A stretch of 64,000 nt of DNA from Saprospiraceae bacterium (GTDB taxonomy: Bacteria; Bacteroidota; Bacteroidia; Chitinophagales; Saprospiraceae), in contig JADKBV010000005.1 of assembly GCA_016714895.1 (NCBI GenBank), positions 3,348 through 67,347 of the forward strand, read 5' to 3'. Each line of letters starts with the position of its first letter. Positions within the stretch are counted from its first letter, which is position 1. Made by a program: the position numbers and the translations under genes. The notes under the pieces were generated by a model. It saw only the letters and a program-made list of their open reading frames with translations. It ran no database searches and had not been told where the DNA came from. Below are positions 47,908-56,828 of this stretch, piece after piece.

Positions 47908-50442
47908 TTATTTTTTGCCTTTTTTGACCGGTTTGTTGAAAGCATCGGGCAACTCAGCCTGAATCCATGATTTTACCGTTTCAAGGCTTACTTCAACAAG
48001 GTCCGCAGCTTCCAGTTTTACACCATCCACTTTCGGGATTTTGATATTATTTTTACCAAACTTGATATAGGGTCCCCATCTTCCGTTTTCGATAGATATT
48101 TTTTCTGATTCCCATTGTTTGATATAGCGATTGGCTTCCTTTTCGAGTTTTGATTCAATCAGTTCTGTTGCTTCCGCCTCGTTAATGGTATCCAGTTTAT
48201 ATCGTACAGGCACATTGATAAAGATGTCATTCCATTTAATAAATGGTCCGAAACGGCCTTTTCCTTTGGTTACCGGTTTGTTTTTATAATGGGCAAAAGG
48301 AGCATTTTCATCTTTTTTTGCCTGAATATATTCTTTTGCTTCTTCTAAAGTTACGGCCATAGGGTCTTTCCCCCGGGGGATGTTGACAAACATTTCACCA
48401 TATTTGACATAAGGACCGTACCTTCCTGTATTTACCGTAATATCATCCCCATTCCAGTCCCCCAGAGATTTCGGTAACTGAAACAATTCCATAGCCTCCT
48501 CCATGTTGATGGTTTCGATGGATTGTCCGGGTTTCAGGTTGGCAAATTTTGGTTTTTCTTCTCCTTCCAGTTCGTCACGGTCACCAATTTGTATCACCGG
48601 ACCAAACCTTGTCATTTGAGCTATAACACTGTGTCCGGTAGCAGGATCCTGTCCCAAAACTCTTTTTCCTTTGGCTCGTTCCGCTGTTTCAAGGGTCACA
48701 TCCACTGTTTCATGAAACGGAAAGTAAAAATCATGCAACATTTTTTTCCAGTCTTTCCCATCGGTGGCCACTTCATCGAGTTTTTCTTCCACATTGGCAG
48801 TAAAACTGTAATCCATGATTTGTTTGAAATGGTCCGACAAAAAATCAGTGACCAACATTCCCATATCTGAAGGATACAACCTGTTGGTGGTCGCTCCTGT
48901 ATTTTCTGTTTTAGTTTGTTTTTGAATCTGACCGTTCTGAAGTACCAAATACCGGTATTTTCGTTCAACACCCGGTCTGCTTTCTTTGGTCACATAACCC
49001 CTTTCCTCCTCCATGATTTTTGAAATGGTAGGCGCATAGGTTGACGGTCTTCCGATTCCGAGCTCTTCAAGCTTTTTAACCAGACTGGCTTCCGTGTATC
49101 TTGCGGGTGGTCGGGTGTAACTTTCGGTTGCTTCCATAAACTGAAGCGGCAAAACCTGACCTTTGGTCAACGGTGGTAACATGCCTTTGGTATCTCCATC
49201 TTCTTCGTCATCTGAAGATTCCATGTAAACTTTCAGAAAACCGTCAAATTTTAATACTTCTCCTTCAGCCTGTAAAAACCGGTCTTTCATGGTTGAAATA
49301 TCGATTTTTACGATGGTTTTTTCAATTTCTGCTTCGGACATCTGACTGGCAATGGTACGTTTCCAAATCAATTCGTACAATCTTTGCAGATCTCTGTCGC
49401 CACTTACATTTTTTCTTTCGATGTAGGTAGGTCTGATGGCTTCGTGAGCTTCCTGAGCATTTTTATTTTTGGTAGCGTACCTTCTTGTGTGCAGGTAGTT
49501 GTCACCAAACTGTGTTTTGATTTCTTCCCCGATAGATTGTAAAGCCAGTTCGCTGAGGTTAGGTGAATCGGTCCTCATATAGGTGATAAAACCTTCTTCA
49601 TACAATCTTTGTGCATTTGACATGGTTCTGTTGACACTAAATCCAAGCTTCCGGCTGGCTTCCTGTTGTAAGGTTGAGGTGGTAAACGGAGGAGCAGGAT
49701 TTCTTTTTAATGGTTTTTTTTCTATACCATGAATGGAAAAATCTGCTCCGTTACAATTTTCTAAAAATGTCAGTGCATCCTGTTCGTTATCCAGTCGGTT
49801 GTTGTATTCTGCTTTTAAAATTACCTCCTCGCCACGATCATTTTTGACCGTAAAGTGTGCGATTATTTTGAAAAAAGGGGCCGTTTCAAATCCCTGGATT
49901 TCCCTTTCTTTATCAACCACAAGTTTGACTGCCACCGATTGAACCCTTCCCGCGGATAATTTATTTTTGACTTTACGCCAAAGAACTTCGGACAGTTCAA
50001 ATCCTACGAGTCTGTCGAGAATCCTTCTTGCTTGTTGTGCATTGACAAGATTGATGTCAAGTGTTCTGGGATTTGTGATTGCTTTTTGTATAGCGGGTTT
50101 GGTGATTTCAGAAAAAACAATTCTTTTTGTGGTATATTCATTCAGACCCAGTTCTTTACACAAATGCCATGAAATAGCCTCTCCTTCACGGTCCTCGTCC
50201 GTGGCAAGCCAAACTTCTGTTGCTTTTTTGACCTGCTCTTTGAGTTCTCTGACGACTTTGACCTTTTCAGGTGAAACCACATAATTGGGCTCAAAGTCAT
50301 TTTGGATATCAATACCTTTATTTCCTTTTTCAAGGTCCCGTATGTGTCCATAACTGGACTTTACGGTAAATTCTCCACCAAGGTATTTTTCTATGGTTTT
50401 TGCTTTTGCCGGAGACTCTACAATCAGAAGATTTTTGGCCAT
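47908..50442 (-). CDS. topA: DNA topoisomerase I
   Basis: 844 aa. It relaxes negative supercoils through a 5'-phosphotyrosine intermediate. Toprim domain at 1-130 ('LLIVESPAKAKTIEKYLG', 'SSYGHIRDLE', 'ATDEDREGEAISWHL'). The active-site Tyr lies in 'GFITYMRTDSPNLS' near residue 300. 'YTEASLVKKLEELGIGRPST' marks the type IA core. In place of zinc fingers the C-terminus has about four topoisomerase C-terminal repeats of form 'GR[YFW]GP[YF][VI]K[YWF]', ending in a Lys-rich tail, as is usual in Bacteroidota. Confidence 0.95.
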   Translation of the reverse strand: MAKNLLIVESPAKAKTIEKYLGGEFTVKSSYGHIRDLEKGNKGIDIQNDFEPNYVVSPEKVKVVRELKEQVKKATEVWLATDEDREGEAISWHLCKELGLNEYTTKRIVFSEITKPAIQKAITNPRTLDINLVNAQQARRILDRLVGFELSEVLWRKVKNKLSAGRVQSVAVKLVVDKEREIQGFETAPFFKIIAHFTVKNDRGEEVILKAEYNNRLDNEQDALTFLENCNGADFSIHGIEKKPLKRNPAPPFTTSTLQQEASRKLGFSVNRTMSNAQRLYEEGFITYMRTDSPNLSELALQSIGEEIKTQFGDNYLHTRRYATKNKNAQEAHEAIRPTYIERKNVSGDRDLQRLYELIWKRTIASQMSEAEIEKTIVKIDISTMKDRFLQAEGEVLKFDGFLKVYMESSDDEEDGDTKGMLPPLTKGQVLPLQFMEATESYTRPPARYTEASLVKKLEELGIGRPSTYAPTISKIMEEERGYVTKESRPGVERKYRYLVLQNGQIQKQTKTENTGATTNRLYPSDMGMLVTDFLSDHFKQIMDYSFTANVEEKLDEVATDGKDWKKMLHDFYFPFHETVDVTLETAERAKGKRVLGQDPATGHSVIAQMTRFGPVIQIGDRDELEGEEKPKFANLKPGQSIETINMEEAMELFQLPKSLGDWNGDDITVNTGRYGPYVKYGEMFVNIPRGKDPMAVTLEEAKEYIQAKKDENAPFAHYKNKPVTKGKGRFGPFIKWNDIFINVPVRYKLDTINEAEATELIESKLEKEANRYIKQWESEKISIENGRWGPYIKFGKNNIKIPKVDGVKLEAADLVEVSLETVKSWIQAELPDAFNKPVKKGKK

Positions 50443-50481
50443 GGAAGCTTATATTTTATCCGTTTAGTGAAAAAATCGGCG

Positions 50482-50489
50482 CAAAACTA
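50482..50489 (-). promoter_or_regulatory. Candidate -7 element of topA
   Basis: Minus-strand TAGTTTTG, matching TAnnTTTG, about 40 nt upstream of the ATG. No clear -33 box. Confidence 0.35.
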
Positions 50490-50689
50490 ATATAATTTAT
50501 TCGTGATTGTCTATTTTTATGATAAAATAAGTCAAAGTTGACATTGGGAAGGCTCATTATCAGTTATTTATATAGTAATTAATTCTTTTATAATCATCAT
50601 TTTTTACAAAAGTATTTTTGATGCACGAATTATGTCGATTGGCAATGGTAACTGAGAATAAGTACTTTTCAGAAAAAATTGTGTTGATT

Positions 50690-51904
50690 TTATGACCTTT
50701 TGATGACACCGAGCGTGAGGTCAGTACTTTTGTAAGTCATATCTCCGGCATGTTGTTTTTTCTCTTCAAAATACCCGTTCTGAAGAAAATGATGAGCACT
50801 TTCGAATACCTCTGAATAAAGAATATTTTGCATACAGACATTTTTACCCTTACATGGTGGGGTCAGAAATTCATGAACACATGGGCTGCAATATACAGGT
50901 TGATAAAATGTTTTGATGTTTTTTCCTTCCATTCCGTAATGAACTGGTGAACAGGGACCAAAAAGGCAAATGACAGGTGTCTGTAAGCCAAAAGCGAGGT
51001 GCATCGGACCGGTATCATTGGTGATCATAAGTTTTGCTTCTGCTATCAATTGCAATAATCCGTTAAAAGTGGTTTTACCGGCCAGGTTTTCGACATTAGG
51101 ATATTCATTTTTTGGCCAAAGTTTGTCGACATAATCCTTTTCATCTTTACTACCGATGATTTTTATCTGAAACAGCGGGTATTTTTCCGCCAGTTCAGCT
51201 ATCAGCTTCCTGTAATTTTCTGCCGGCCATCTTCTTTCCAATCTAAGGTCTGATGCATTGGGATTGATGACGATATATGTTTGTGATGGTCTTTCTGATT
51301 TTGCAGGAAGTTTTAACATAACCGGAAAATGTTTTTCTGCTCCTCCCATCAGAAATGCCAGTTGTTGGTATACCTTTGATACAGCAACATTCGTATTAAA
51401 AAACATCATATGTGTATATATGCCCATTTTCGATTGGTCGCCTCTGGTATAAAATCCTATTCTGTTTTTAGCTAGTGAAAAAAGGGTGAATAAAGAACTG
51501 AAGTAACTATACAACTCCAGATCGAGATAAACCTGTGGTCTGAATCTGATTAAGGACCACCATGCTGAGACTAAAGAAAGGACAATAAAAACAGGGTTGG
51601 TGTCTTTTATAGTTATTATGCGATTTACTTCAGGAATGTGTTGTAATAATGTTTTGTTCGCATCGGTTGTAACGAAGAGTATTGTTGCATCCGGATATCT
51701 TTCCCGTAGTGCACTTAGCAAAGGAATAGTTTGAACAATACTTCCCATTCCTTTGAATTTGCATATCACGATGCGATCAAAATTTTTCGTCAGGTCATGG
51801 TCCAAACGCGCAATTTGTCCAACAATCCTTGTAATAATATTAAAAATATAAGTTAATGGTCTGAACACGTGACCATCAATCCACACCTGCACAGCGACTT
51901 TCAT
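50690..51904 (-). CDS. Glycosyltransferase family 9 (heptosyltransferase-like)
   Basis: 404 aa. GT9 enzymes transfer heptose from ADP-heptose to the inner core of lipopolysaccharide or related glycans at the cytoplasmic face. The N-terminal motif is 'VICKFKGMGSIVQTIPLL' near residue 47, with 'LRERYPDATILFVT' after it. The donor-binding half has 'IVINPNASDLRLERRWPAENY', split here as 'VINPNASDLRLE' and 'RRWPAENY', and then 'LMITNDTGPMHLAFGLQTP' with 'CLFGPCSP'. The start overlaps the stop of the upstream membrane-protein gene by 4 nt, indicating translational coupling. The gmhAB genes about 24 kb away would supply the donor. Confidence 0.85.
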   Translation of the reverse strand: MKVAVQVWIDGHVFRPLTYIFNIITRIVGQIARLDHDLTKNFDRIVICKFKGMGSIVQTIPLLSALRERYPDATILFVTTDANKTLLQHIPEVNRIITIKDTNPVFIVLSLVSAWWSLIRFRPQVYLDLELYSYFSSLFTLFSLAKNRIGFYTRGDQSKMGIYTHMMFFNTNVAVSKVYQQLAFLMGGAEKHFPVMLKLPAKSERPSQTYIVINPNASDLRLERRWPAENYRKLIAELAEKYPLFQIKIIGSKDEKDYVDKLWPKNEYPNVENLAGKTTFNGLLQLIAEAKLMITNDTGPMHLAFGLQTPVICLFGPCSPVHYGMEGKNIKTFYQPVYCSPCVHEFLTPPCKGKNVCMQNILYSEVFESAHHFLQNGYFEEKKQHAGDMTYKSTDLTLGVIKRS

Positions 51905-54693
51905 ATTCTTTTGTCTTTAACGAAAGTGGCCAGAATGTTTTTGTTTTGTGTATTTTCAATCCAAATACCTTTTATATTCCTTTGAAACCAGGTGTACTCA
52001 TTCGTAAGGCGCAAAGCATAGTTGTTTTGGTCTTCTTTGGTTATAAATGAAAAATGACCGCTTTTATTTCCATCAGATGTCATCAAATGAACATGGATGG
52101 TTTCTCCTTCGGAAGGCTGGTTTATGTTAAGTATGACAAAAACCCCGTTTGCATCCCTGAGTGACAGGTCAGAAAAAGTGAAGGACATGGTATTTGAGGA
52201 AAGAGAATCCGACCGGACATCTGTATAATATAGTAAATATTCAGGTTTTTCCTCCATCAGAAATTTTCCTGCAAATGCTGCAGAATACCTGTAGTCATAA
52301 GACATGTTGGGTGGTGTGGCCTTTTTGACAGGAACCGGCAAATTTTGAAACATCTTTTGATTTACCCAAATGTTTTTTTGATGGATTTCAGTATAAGGAA
52401 CATAGTTTTTATATATAAATTCATTAACCAGATAATAACGCATCTGATTGGGTATATCATCAATTTTGTCGCCCCATCCAAGTGGTTGCTGGTTATAAAT
52501 AACGACAGGAACGTCAAGAGATTCCACAGATTGTATGAGACTGACCTGACTTTTATCTCCCACTGTATTCTGCAAATTCTGACAAAAATATCCGGGTTGT
52601 TTTTTTTGAGTATAAAAATACAACATGGGTGAGTTGGAAAAATCTAAAAATGTAGCTTCAGCAGAAAGATGGTTGTCCAAAAATAATTTAATAGAATCAA
52701 CCTGCGAAGCCATAAATATGGAATCTTTGACAGTCCCTCTTCCCTTATTTTTGTCGAAAAGATAACTTTTTTCTGAAAAAAATTCCTGTTGCTGACTAAT
52801 GATGGATGAAGGACTGATGTCATGATATTTTATAGTGACAATGGCCAAAAAACTTCCGGCGTAAACCAAAGGAAACAAAGAATCAGGGGTCAATATACTT
52901 TTGAATCTTCCTGCCAAATATAAAATCAAAGAAAATACAAAAGTAGACATTAACAGATTGTCCATTTCCATCAGAAAGCTGTGTCTTACGAGCGATCTTT
53001 GAAAATTAGCTAAAAAAACAACAGCAAAAAATGCGGACAACCTGTAAATAGTAAGAAGTTGAGATTCATCTGTTTTTTTTATTCTGAAAAACATATCAAT
53101 CAATAAACTCAGTGCAGCCAGCGGTAGCAAAATGTATTGAAAATATACGTGGTGGTTTTCCTGCCAGGATAATAAGGGTAAGCCATGTTCCTGTTGTGTG
53201 GTTACATAAGCCAAAGCCATCTGAAGTCTCTCTGTAATGGTGTCAAATCCTTTGAGGTATATTGCGGCCAAAAAAATTACTAAAACACCACATAAAAAAT
53301 AACCTGAAGCCTTTATGAATGAGGATACCTGAAATTTTTCTGAACCGGAAAATAATCTGTAAGGAAGAAATATAACCAATCCGTACAAAAATGCTATACC
53401 GGTGTCCAACCTCCAGACAAGCAGTAATACAGTAATGGTTAAAAATATGACTATGTTTTTTACATTTTGTTTTTCGAATACTTTTTCCAAATAGAAATAT
53501 CCGATGACCGTCATAAAAATATGTTTGAAAAACAAAAGCTGAAATAAGGGGAAAAACAGGATGACTAATGCAGGATATAGTTGATGATTCCAAATCTTTT
53601 GTAAAACATAATAAACAACGATAAGCAATATTAAGTCATTTAGAAAAGCAAACGACATAAAATCAAGGCTTCCGTCATAACCAAACAAAACACCGTACAA
53701 AATGCCGTACCATTGTTCTGAAAAAAGATGAGAAGTAAAAAAATCAAGAAAAGGAATTTCATTAAACTGAAAGATTCTCATGACGGCATTGGCCGGGTTG
53801 GCAAGTTCAAATACATCTGCATTTTGTATGTAATAAGGATAAGGAACGGACCATAAAAACAATGCAACAACATAAAAAAAAGTCGGACGGAAATAAGAAG
53901 TTTTTATTGGATTATGTTCGAATTTCTTTTGATAATTGGAATATAAAAAAGCAGACATACCACTCATAACACAAGCAATAAACCATAGGTCACCGGGACC
54001 TTTCCAAAAACCCTGAGCAGGTAAAATACCTTTGACAATAAAAAAAATAAAATGAAAAAAAATGAAAAATCTGAGAAGGGTGTAAATAAATAATTTTTGT
54101 CGGGCTCTTTCTTTCATTTGAAACATAACCAAAGAAATGAAAACAAATCCCCAAATCATCAGAACTATTGGCTGCAAAATGATCATCGCAAAATGCCACC
54201 ACCCAAAAATTAGTGAAAAAGAATAAGAGCAGGCAAAGGTAATTACTAAAGTTTCTGTGTCGTAAATAGTCGATTTATCGTTGTTTGATTGAAACAATGA
54301 AACCAAAAGAGTAAACAAAAGTAATAGGCCCGGAATCTGGTAGGTGCCTGCATGGGTTTTCCAGATTAAAGCTGTATACAAAGCCACAATCAGAATCAGG
54401 GATAATGCTGAAGACACAGAAAAAAAAGGTAAATGTTTGTGGATTGTTTTTCTTAAAAAAAATAAAGTCGAAAAAAAAACAGACAGGAAAACAAAAAGGT
54501 TGATGTACAACATGTTTGCCCGGGAACTGATATCCACACCTTCAGCGGTCGCTTTACTGAAAGAAAGGTGGCTGATTTCTTCAAGCCGGAAGTCGGATTT
54601 TGAAAAAATAAAAAAGCAGGCCGTACATGCTACCGCAAAGGCTATTAATACCAGATTTTTTAAATAAATATGCCAAGGAGCAATACCTGTCAT
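51901..54693 (-). CDS. Large polytopic membrane protein, possible GT-C-type glycosyltransferase
   Basis: The frame extends to 54747, but that start would overlap the upstream gene by 44 nt and add a non-hydrophobic 18 residues. The Met at 54693 (MTGIAPWHIYLKN) fits an 11-nt gap and precedes the first membrane segment. The product is about 930 aa, with many hydrophobic helices over the first 600 residues ('LVLIAFAVACTACFFIF', 'LFVFLSVFFSTLFFL') and a soluble C-terminal part of about 300 aa with 'IYNQQPLGWGDKIDD'. The loop after a helix, 'ADVFELANPANAVMRIFQ' and 'IPFLDFFTSHLFSEQWYG', resembles acidic loops of lipid-linked GT-C enzymes. That is inference; I do not recognise the family. It is coupled to the GT9 gene. 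Confidence 0.7.
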   Translation of the reverse strand: MTGIAPWHIYLKNLVLIAFAVACTACFFIFSKSDFRLEEISHLSFSKATAEGVDISSRANMLYINLFVFLSVFFSTLFFLRKTIHKHLPFFSVSSALSLILIVALYTALIWKTHAGTYQIPGLLLLFTLLVSLFQSNNDKSTIYDTETLVITFACSYSFSLIFGWWHFAMIILQPIVLMIWGFVFISLVMFQMKERARQKLFIYTLLRFFIFFHFIFFIVKGILPAQGFWKGPGDLWFIACVMSGMSAFLYSNYQKKFEHNPIKTSYFRPTFFYVVALFLWSVPYPYYIQNADVFELANPANAVMRIFQFNEIPFLDFFTSHLFSEQWYGILYGVLFGYDGSLDFMSFAFLNDLILLIVVYYVLQKIWNHQLYPALVILFFPLFQLLFFKHIFMTVIGYFYLEKVFEKQNVKNIVIFLTITVLLLVWRLDTGIAFLYGLVIFLPYRLFSGSEKFQVSSFIKASGYFLCGVLVIFLAAIYLKGFDTITERLQMALAYVTTQQEHGLPLLSWQENHHVYFQYILLPLAALSLLIDMFFRIKKTDESQLLTIYRLSAFFAVVFLANFQRSLVRHSFLMEMDNLLMSTFVFSLILYLAGRFKSILTPDSLFPLVYAGSFLAIVTIKYHDISPSSIISQQQEFFSEKSYLFDKNKGRGTVKDSIFMASQVDSIKLFLDNHLSAEATFLDFSNSPMLYFYTQKKQPGYFCQNLQNTVGDKSQVSLIQSVESLDVPVVIYNQQPLGWGDKIDDIPNQMRYYLVNEFIYKNYVPYTEIHQKNIWVNQKMFQNLPVPVKKATPPNMSYDYRYSAAFAGKFLMEEKPEYLLYYTDVRSDSLSSNTMSFTFSDLSLRDANGVFVILNINQPSEGETIHVHLMTSDGNKSGHFSFITKEDQNNYALRLTNEYTWFQRNIKGIWIENTQNKNILATFVKDKRI

Positions 54694-54703
54694 CAGGTGA
54701 AGG

Positions 54704-55639
54704 TTATTTAAAATGTTTTTTGACCAACGCCAGGGTTTTTTTGACACCCTCTTCTTCTGAGATGTCGTTGCCTTCCCATTCTACGCCAACAAAACCTTTA
54801 AAGTCAGATTGTTTGACAATATCTGCCATCAGGGCATAGTCAATAGTTGTTTCATTACCGGCATCGTCAAAGCCATATGATTTAGCGCTGACTCCTTTAG
54901 CATAAGGTATAAGTTCATTGACGCCTTTGTATCTGTCATACTCTTTTAAACAAGGAGCATTCCATCTTTCATTGTTTTCACGCTGAAGGCAAAAATTGCC
55001 AAAATCAGGCAATGTGCCGCAGTTTGGCATGTTGACCCTGCTGATGACGGATTTAAGCCAAATGCCATGAGAGGATTGACCGCCATGATTTTCAACTATA
55101 ATATTGATGTTTTTCTCTTTGCCGTACACACTCAATTTTTTAAGAGCAAGTACCGAAGCATCGGCCATATCCGTTTCTGTTCCTGTACCAAAAAGGTTGA
55201 CACGTATAGAGTGACAACCCAGAAATGCAGCTGCATCAACCCACTTATAATGATTTTCCACCGCTTCATTTCTTTTTTGTTCATCCATTACCGCCAGGTC
55301 TCCTTCGCCATCCACCATAATCAATAAGGATTGAATCCCGTTTTGTTCAGCTCTGTTTTTAAGTTCTGACATATAGACAGAATCTTTTACTTTTTCTGCG
55401 TAAAACGAACTTACATACTCAATACCGGTAAATCCCAGCTCTTTTGCTTTGGCTGCAAAATCCAACGGGTCTAAGGTTTTGTCTTCCAAAGCCCTGTGAA
55501 ATGACCATTGAGCCAACGAATAACTGAATCTGGATGTCGGACCGGCCTCTTCCGGATTTTGTGTGTTCGTATCGGAAGTTTTTTGTTTGCAGGAAGTCAG
55601 GGACAATAATACAATGGTCATCATGATATAAAAAGGCAT
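54704..55639 (-). CDS. Lipoprotein with xylose-isomerase-like TIM-barrel (sugar phosphate isomerase/epimerase family)
   Basis: The frame is open to 55714; the Met at 55639 (MPFYIMMTIVLLSLTSC) gives a typical lipoprotein signal with lipobox LTSC. Mets at 55624 and 55621 are also possible. About 310 aa. The barrel shows 'YSLAQWSFHRALED', 'AKELGFTGIEYVSSFY', 'IRVNLFGTG', 'NIIVENHGGQSSHG', 'LPDFGNF' and 'GFVGVEWEGN', with the Glu/Asp/His metal ligands of the family. Members isomerise or epimerise sugars and inositols; the exact reaction is unknown. Lipidation would place it outside the cytoplasm. It is upstream of and likely co-transcribed with the membrane protein and GT9 genes. Confidence 0.75.
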   Translation of the reverse strand: MPFYIMMTIVLLSLTSCKQKTSDTNTQNPEEAGPTSRFSYSLAQWSFHRALEDKTLDPLDFAAKAKELGFTGIEYVSSFYAEKVKDSVYMSELKNRAEQNGIQSLLIMVDGEGDLAVMDEQKRNEAVENHYKWVDAAAFLGCHSIRVNLFGTGTETDMADASVLALKKLSVYGKEKNINIIVENHGGQSSHGIWLKSVISRVNMPNCGTLPDFGNFCLQRENNERWNAPCLKEYDRYKGVNELIPYAKGVSAKSYGFDDAGNETTIDYALMADIVKQSDFKGFVGVEWEGNDISEEEGVKKTLALVKKHFK

Positions 55640-55730
55640 AGCTTGATAAAATTTAAAGTAAGATAAAAAAAAACACACAAGTGTAAGGGTGCAAATGTAA
55701 TATTTGTCTGTCATTTTTTTTGTTTTCCAT

Positions 55731-55768
55731 AGAAAAAAATAGCCCCGGCATTTGACTTCCGGGACTAT
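55731..55768 (-). terminator. Intrinsic terminator of the 178-aa membrane protein gene
   Basis: Minus-strand hairpin with arms at 55759-55768 and 55739-55748 (ATAGTCCCGG with one mismatch), followed by a run of seven T at 55738-55732. It separates this gene from the lipoprotein gene. Confidence 0.7.
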
Positions 55769-55828
55769 TGCTGATTTCAGGGGTTATGAGGAAAAAGTTT
55801 ATATTTTATTTCAAATGAATAATGTCTG

Positions 55829-56365
55829 TTACGATTTCAGATACCATGCCAACCAAATGCCGACAAGTCCGAATCCTGCCAACGCATCAATCAGGTCTGG
55901 CAAGGTAGGGTATTCAAACCAAATTGAATTGGAGTATGTACCTGTCAGGTAGCCAATCAGACCCACCGTAAGAGATAATAACACCGTATCTTTAAATTTT
56001 CTTTCTCTGCACTGTAATATAATCCAGCAAAGCAGAAATATTGACACAACGTTTACCAACATACCGCGAACCATGTTTGAAGTCATGTCTGTATCAAATG
56101 ATTTGTGATAATAAATCTGTGCCCAGGGCTGACCTTTTTGTGATTCCATAAATTTGGCATTTTCTTCCTGAGATGTTCCTTTCGGAGTGGTAGGAAGATA
56201 ATAAAATCCCGGTTGAATGTTTTCGCTCAGACATTTTAATACACTCTCCTGGCTACTGGTATGTTCGGCCGTGACCCGGTGAAGGTCGAGCGCTGTCCAT
56301 GACAAAAACTGCCAGAAAAAAAGAATGACTCCCCCGACAAGTGACGCAATGATAAATTGTTTCAT
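55829..56365 (-). CDS. Uncharacterised small membrane protein
   Basis: 178 aa; I do not recognise the family. An N-terminal membrane segment (IIASLVGGVILFFWQFLSW) is followed by a soluble loop of about 70 residues ('HTSSQESVLKCLSENI', 'GFYYLPTTPKG', 'GQPWAQIYYHKSFDTDM'). Three further hydrophobic segments follow ('MLVNVVSIFLLCWIILQC', 'VLLSLTVGLIGYLTGTY', 'LVGIWLAWYL'). It has its own candidate promoter and terminator, so it is a single-gene unit. No neighbour hints at a function. Confidence 0.75.
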   Translation of the reverse strand: MKQFIIASLVGGVILFFWQFLSWTALDLHRVTAEHTSSQESVLKCLSENIQPGFYYLPTTPKGTSQEENAKFMESQKGQPWAQIYYHKSFDTDMTSNMVRGMLVNVVSIFLLCWIILQCRERKFKDTVLLSLTVGLIGYLTGTYSNSIWFEYPTLPDLIDALAGFGLVGIWLAWYLKS

Positions 56366-56453
56366 GTTGTTTTGATTTGAATATGATTAATAAATAAAAT
56401 GTTTACCAGCGTTGGGGGGCTGAATCGATATGTCCAAATCAAAATTCTATTCG

Positions 56454-56461
56454 CAAATATA
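56454..56461 (-). promoter_or_regulatory. Candidate -7 element of the 178-aa gene
   Basis: Minus-strand TATATTTG, a match to TAnnTTTG, 89 nt upstream of the start codon. Confidence 0.35.
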
Positions 56462-56639
56462 ATATTATTTTGATATACATAATCATAGTTGACATTATTT
56501 CATAAAAATGAATATTTTTCCTTTCATATGAGTTGTATAATCAGGTACTTGCCAAAACAATCATGTTTAACACCGGTATAAAGTTGCACTCAAAAAAAAT
56601 ACAATTCCATCTTTTGATTTTTCATATGTCCATATTTTA

Positions 56640-56647
56640 TATCTTTG
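56640..56647 (+). promoter_or_regulatory. Candidate -7 element upstream of pdxA
   Basis: TATCTTTG matches TAnnTTTG. A TTTG at 56613-56616 lies 23 nt upstream. The pdxA start is about 180 nt downstream. Confidence 0.4.
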
Positions 56648-56659
56648 TTCTCTTTTTAA

Positions 56660-56680
56660 ATAATTACACAATGTAATTAT
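56660..56680. promoter_or_regulatory. 21-bp palindrome, possible operator
   Basis: ATAATTACA (56660-56668), a 3-nt centre, then the exact complement (56672-56680). It starts 12 nt after the candidate -7 box, at or just past the expected transcription start, where a repressor would block transcription. Confidence 0.35.
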
Positions 56681-56828
56681 CGATTGGTCGTATTTTTTTC
56701 GGGAACGATTTTATTCAAAAGAATGATATTTCCGCTACAAACAGTATGGCTGCCATCAATGTTACATAATTATTCAAGCCTGATATTTATATAATCAGAT
56801 TTTAACAGACAAAAGTAAATGTAAAAAC

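Noticed and set aside
54694..54747. Extended start of the 930-aa membrane protein at 54747
   Set aside because: It would overlap the upstream lipoprotein gene by 44 nt and add charged residues before the first membrane helix; the Met at 54693 fits better.
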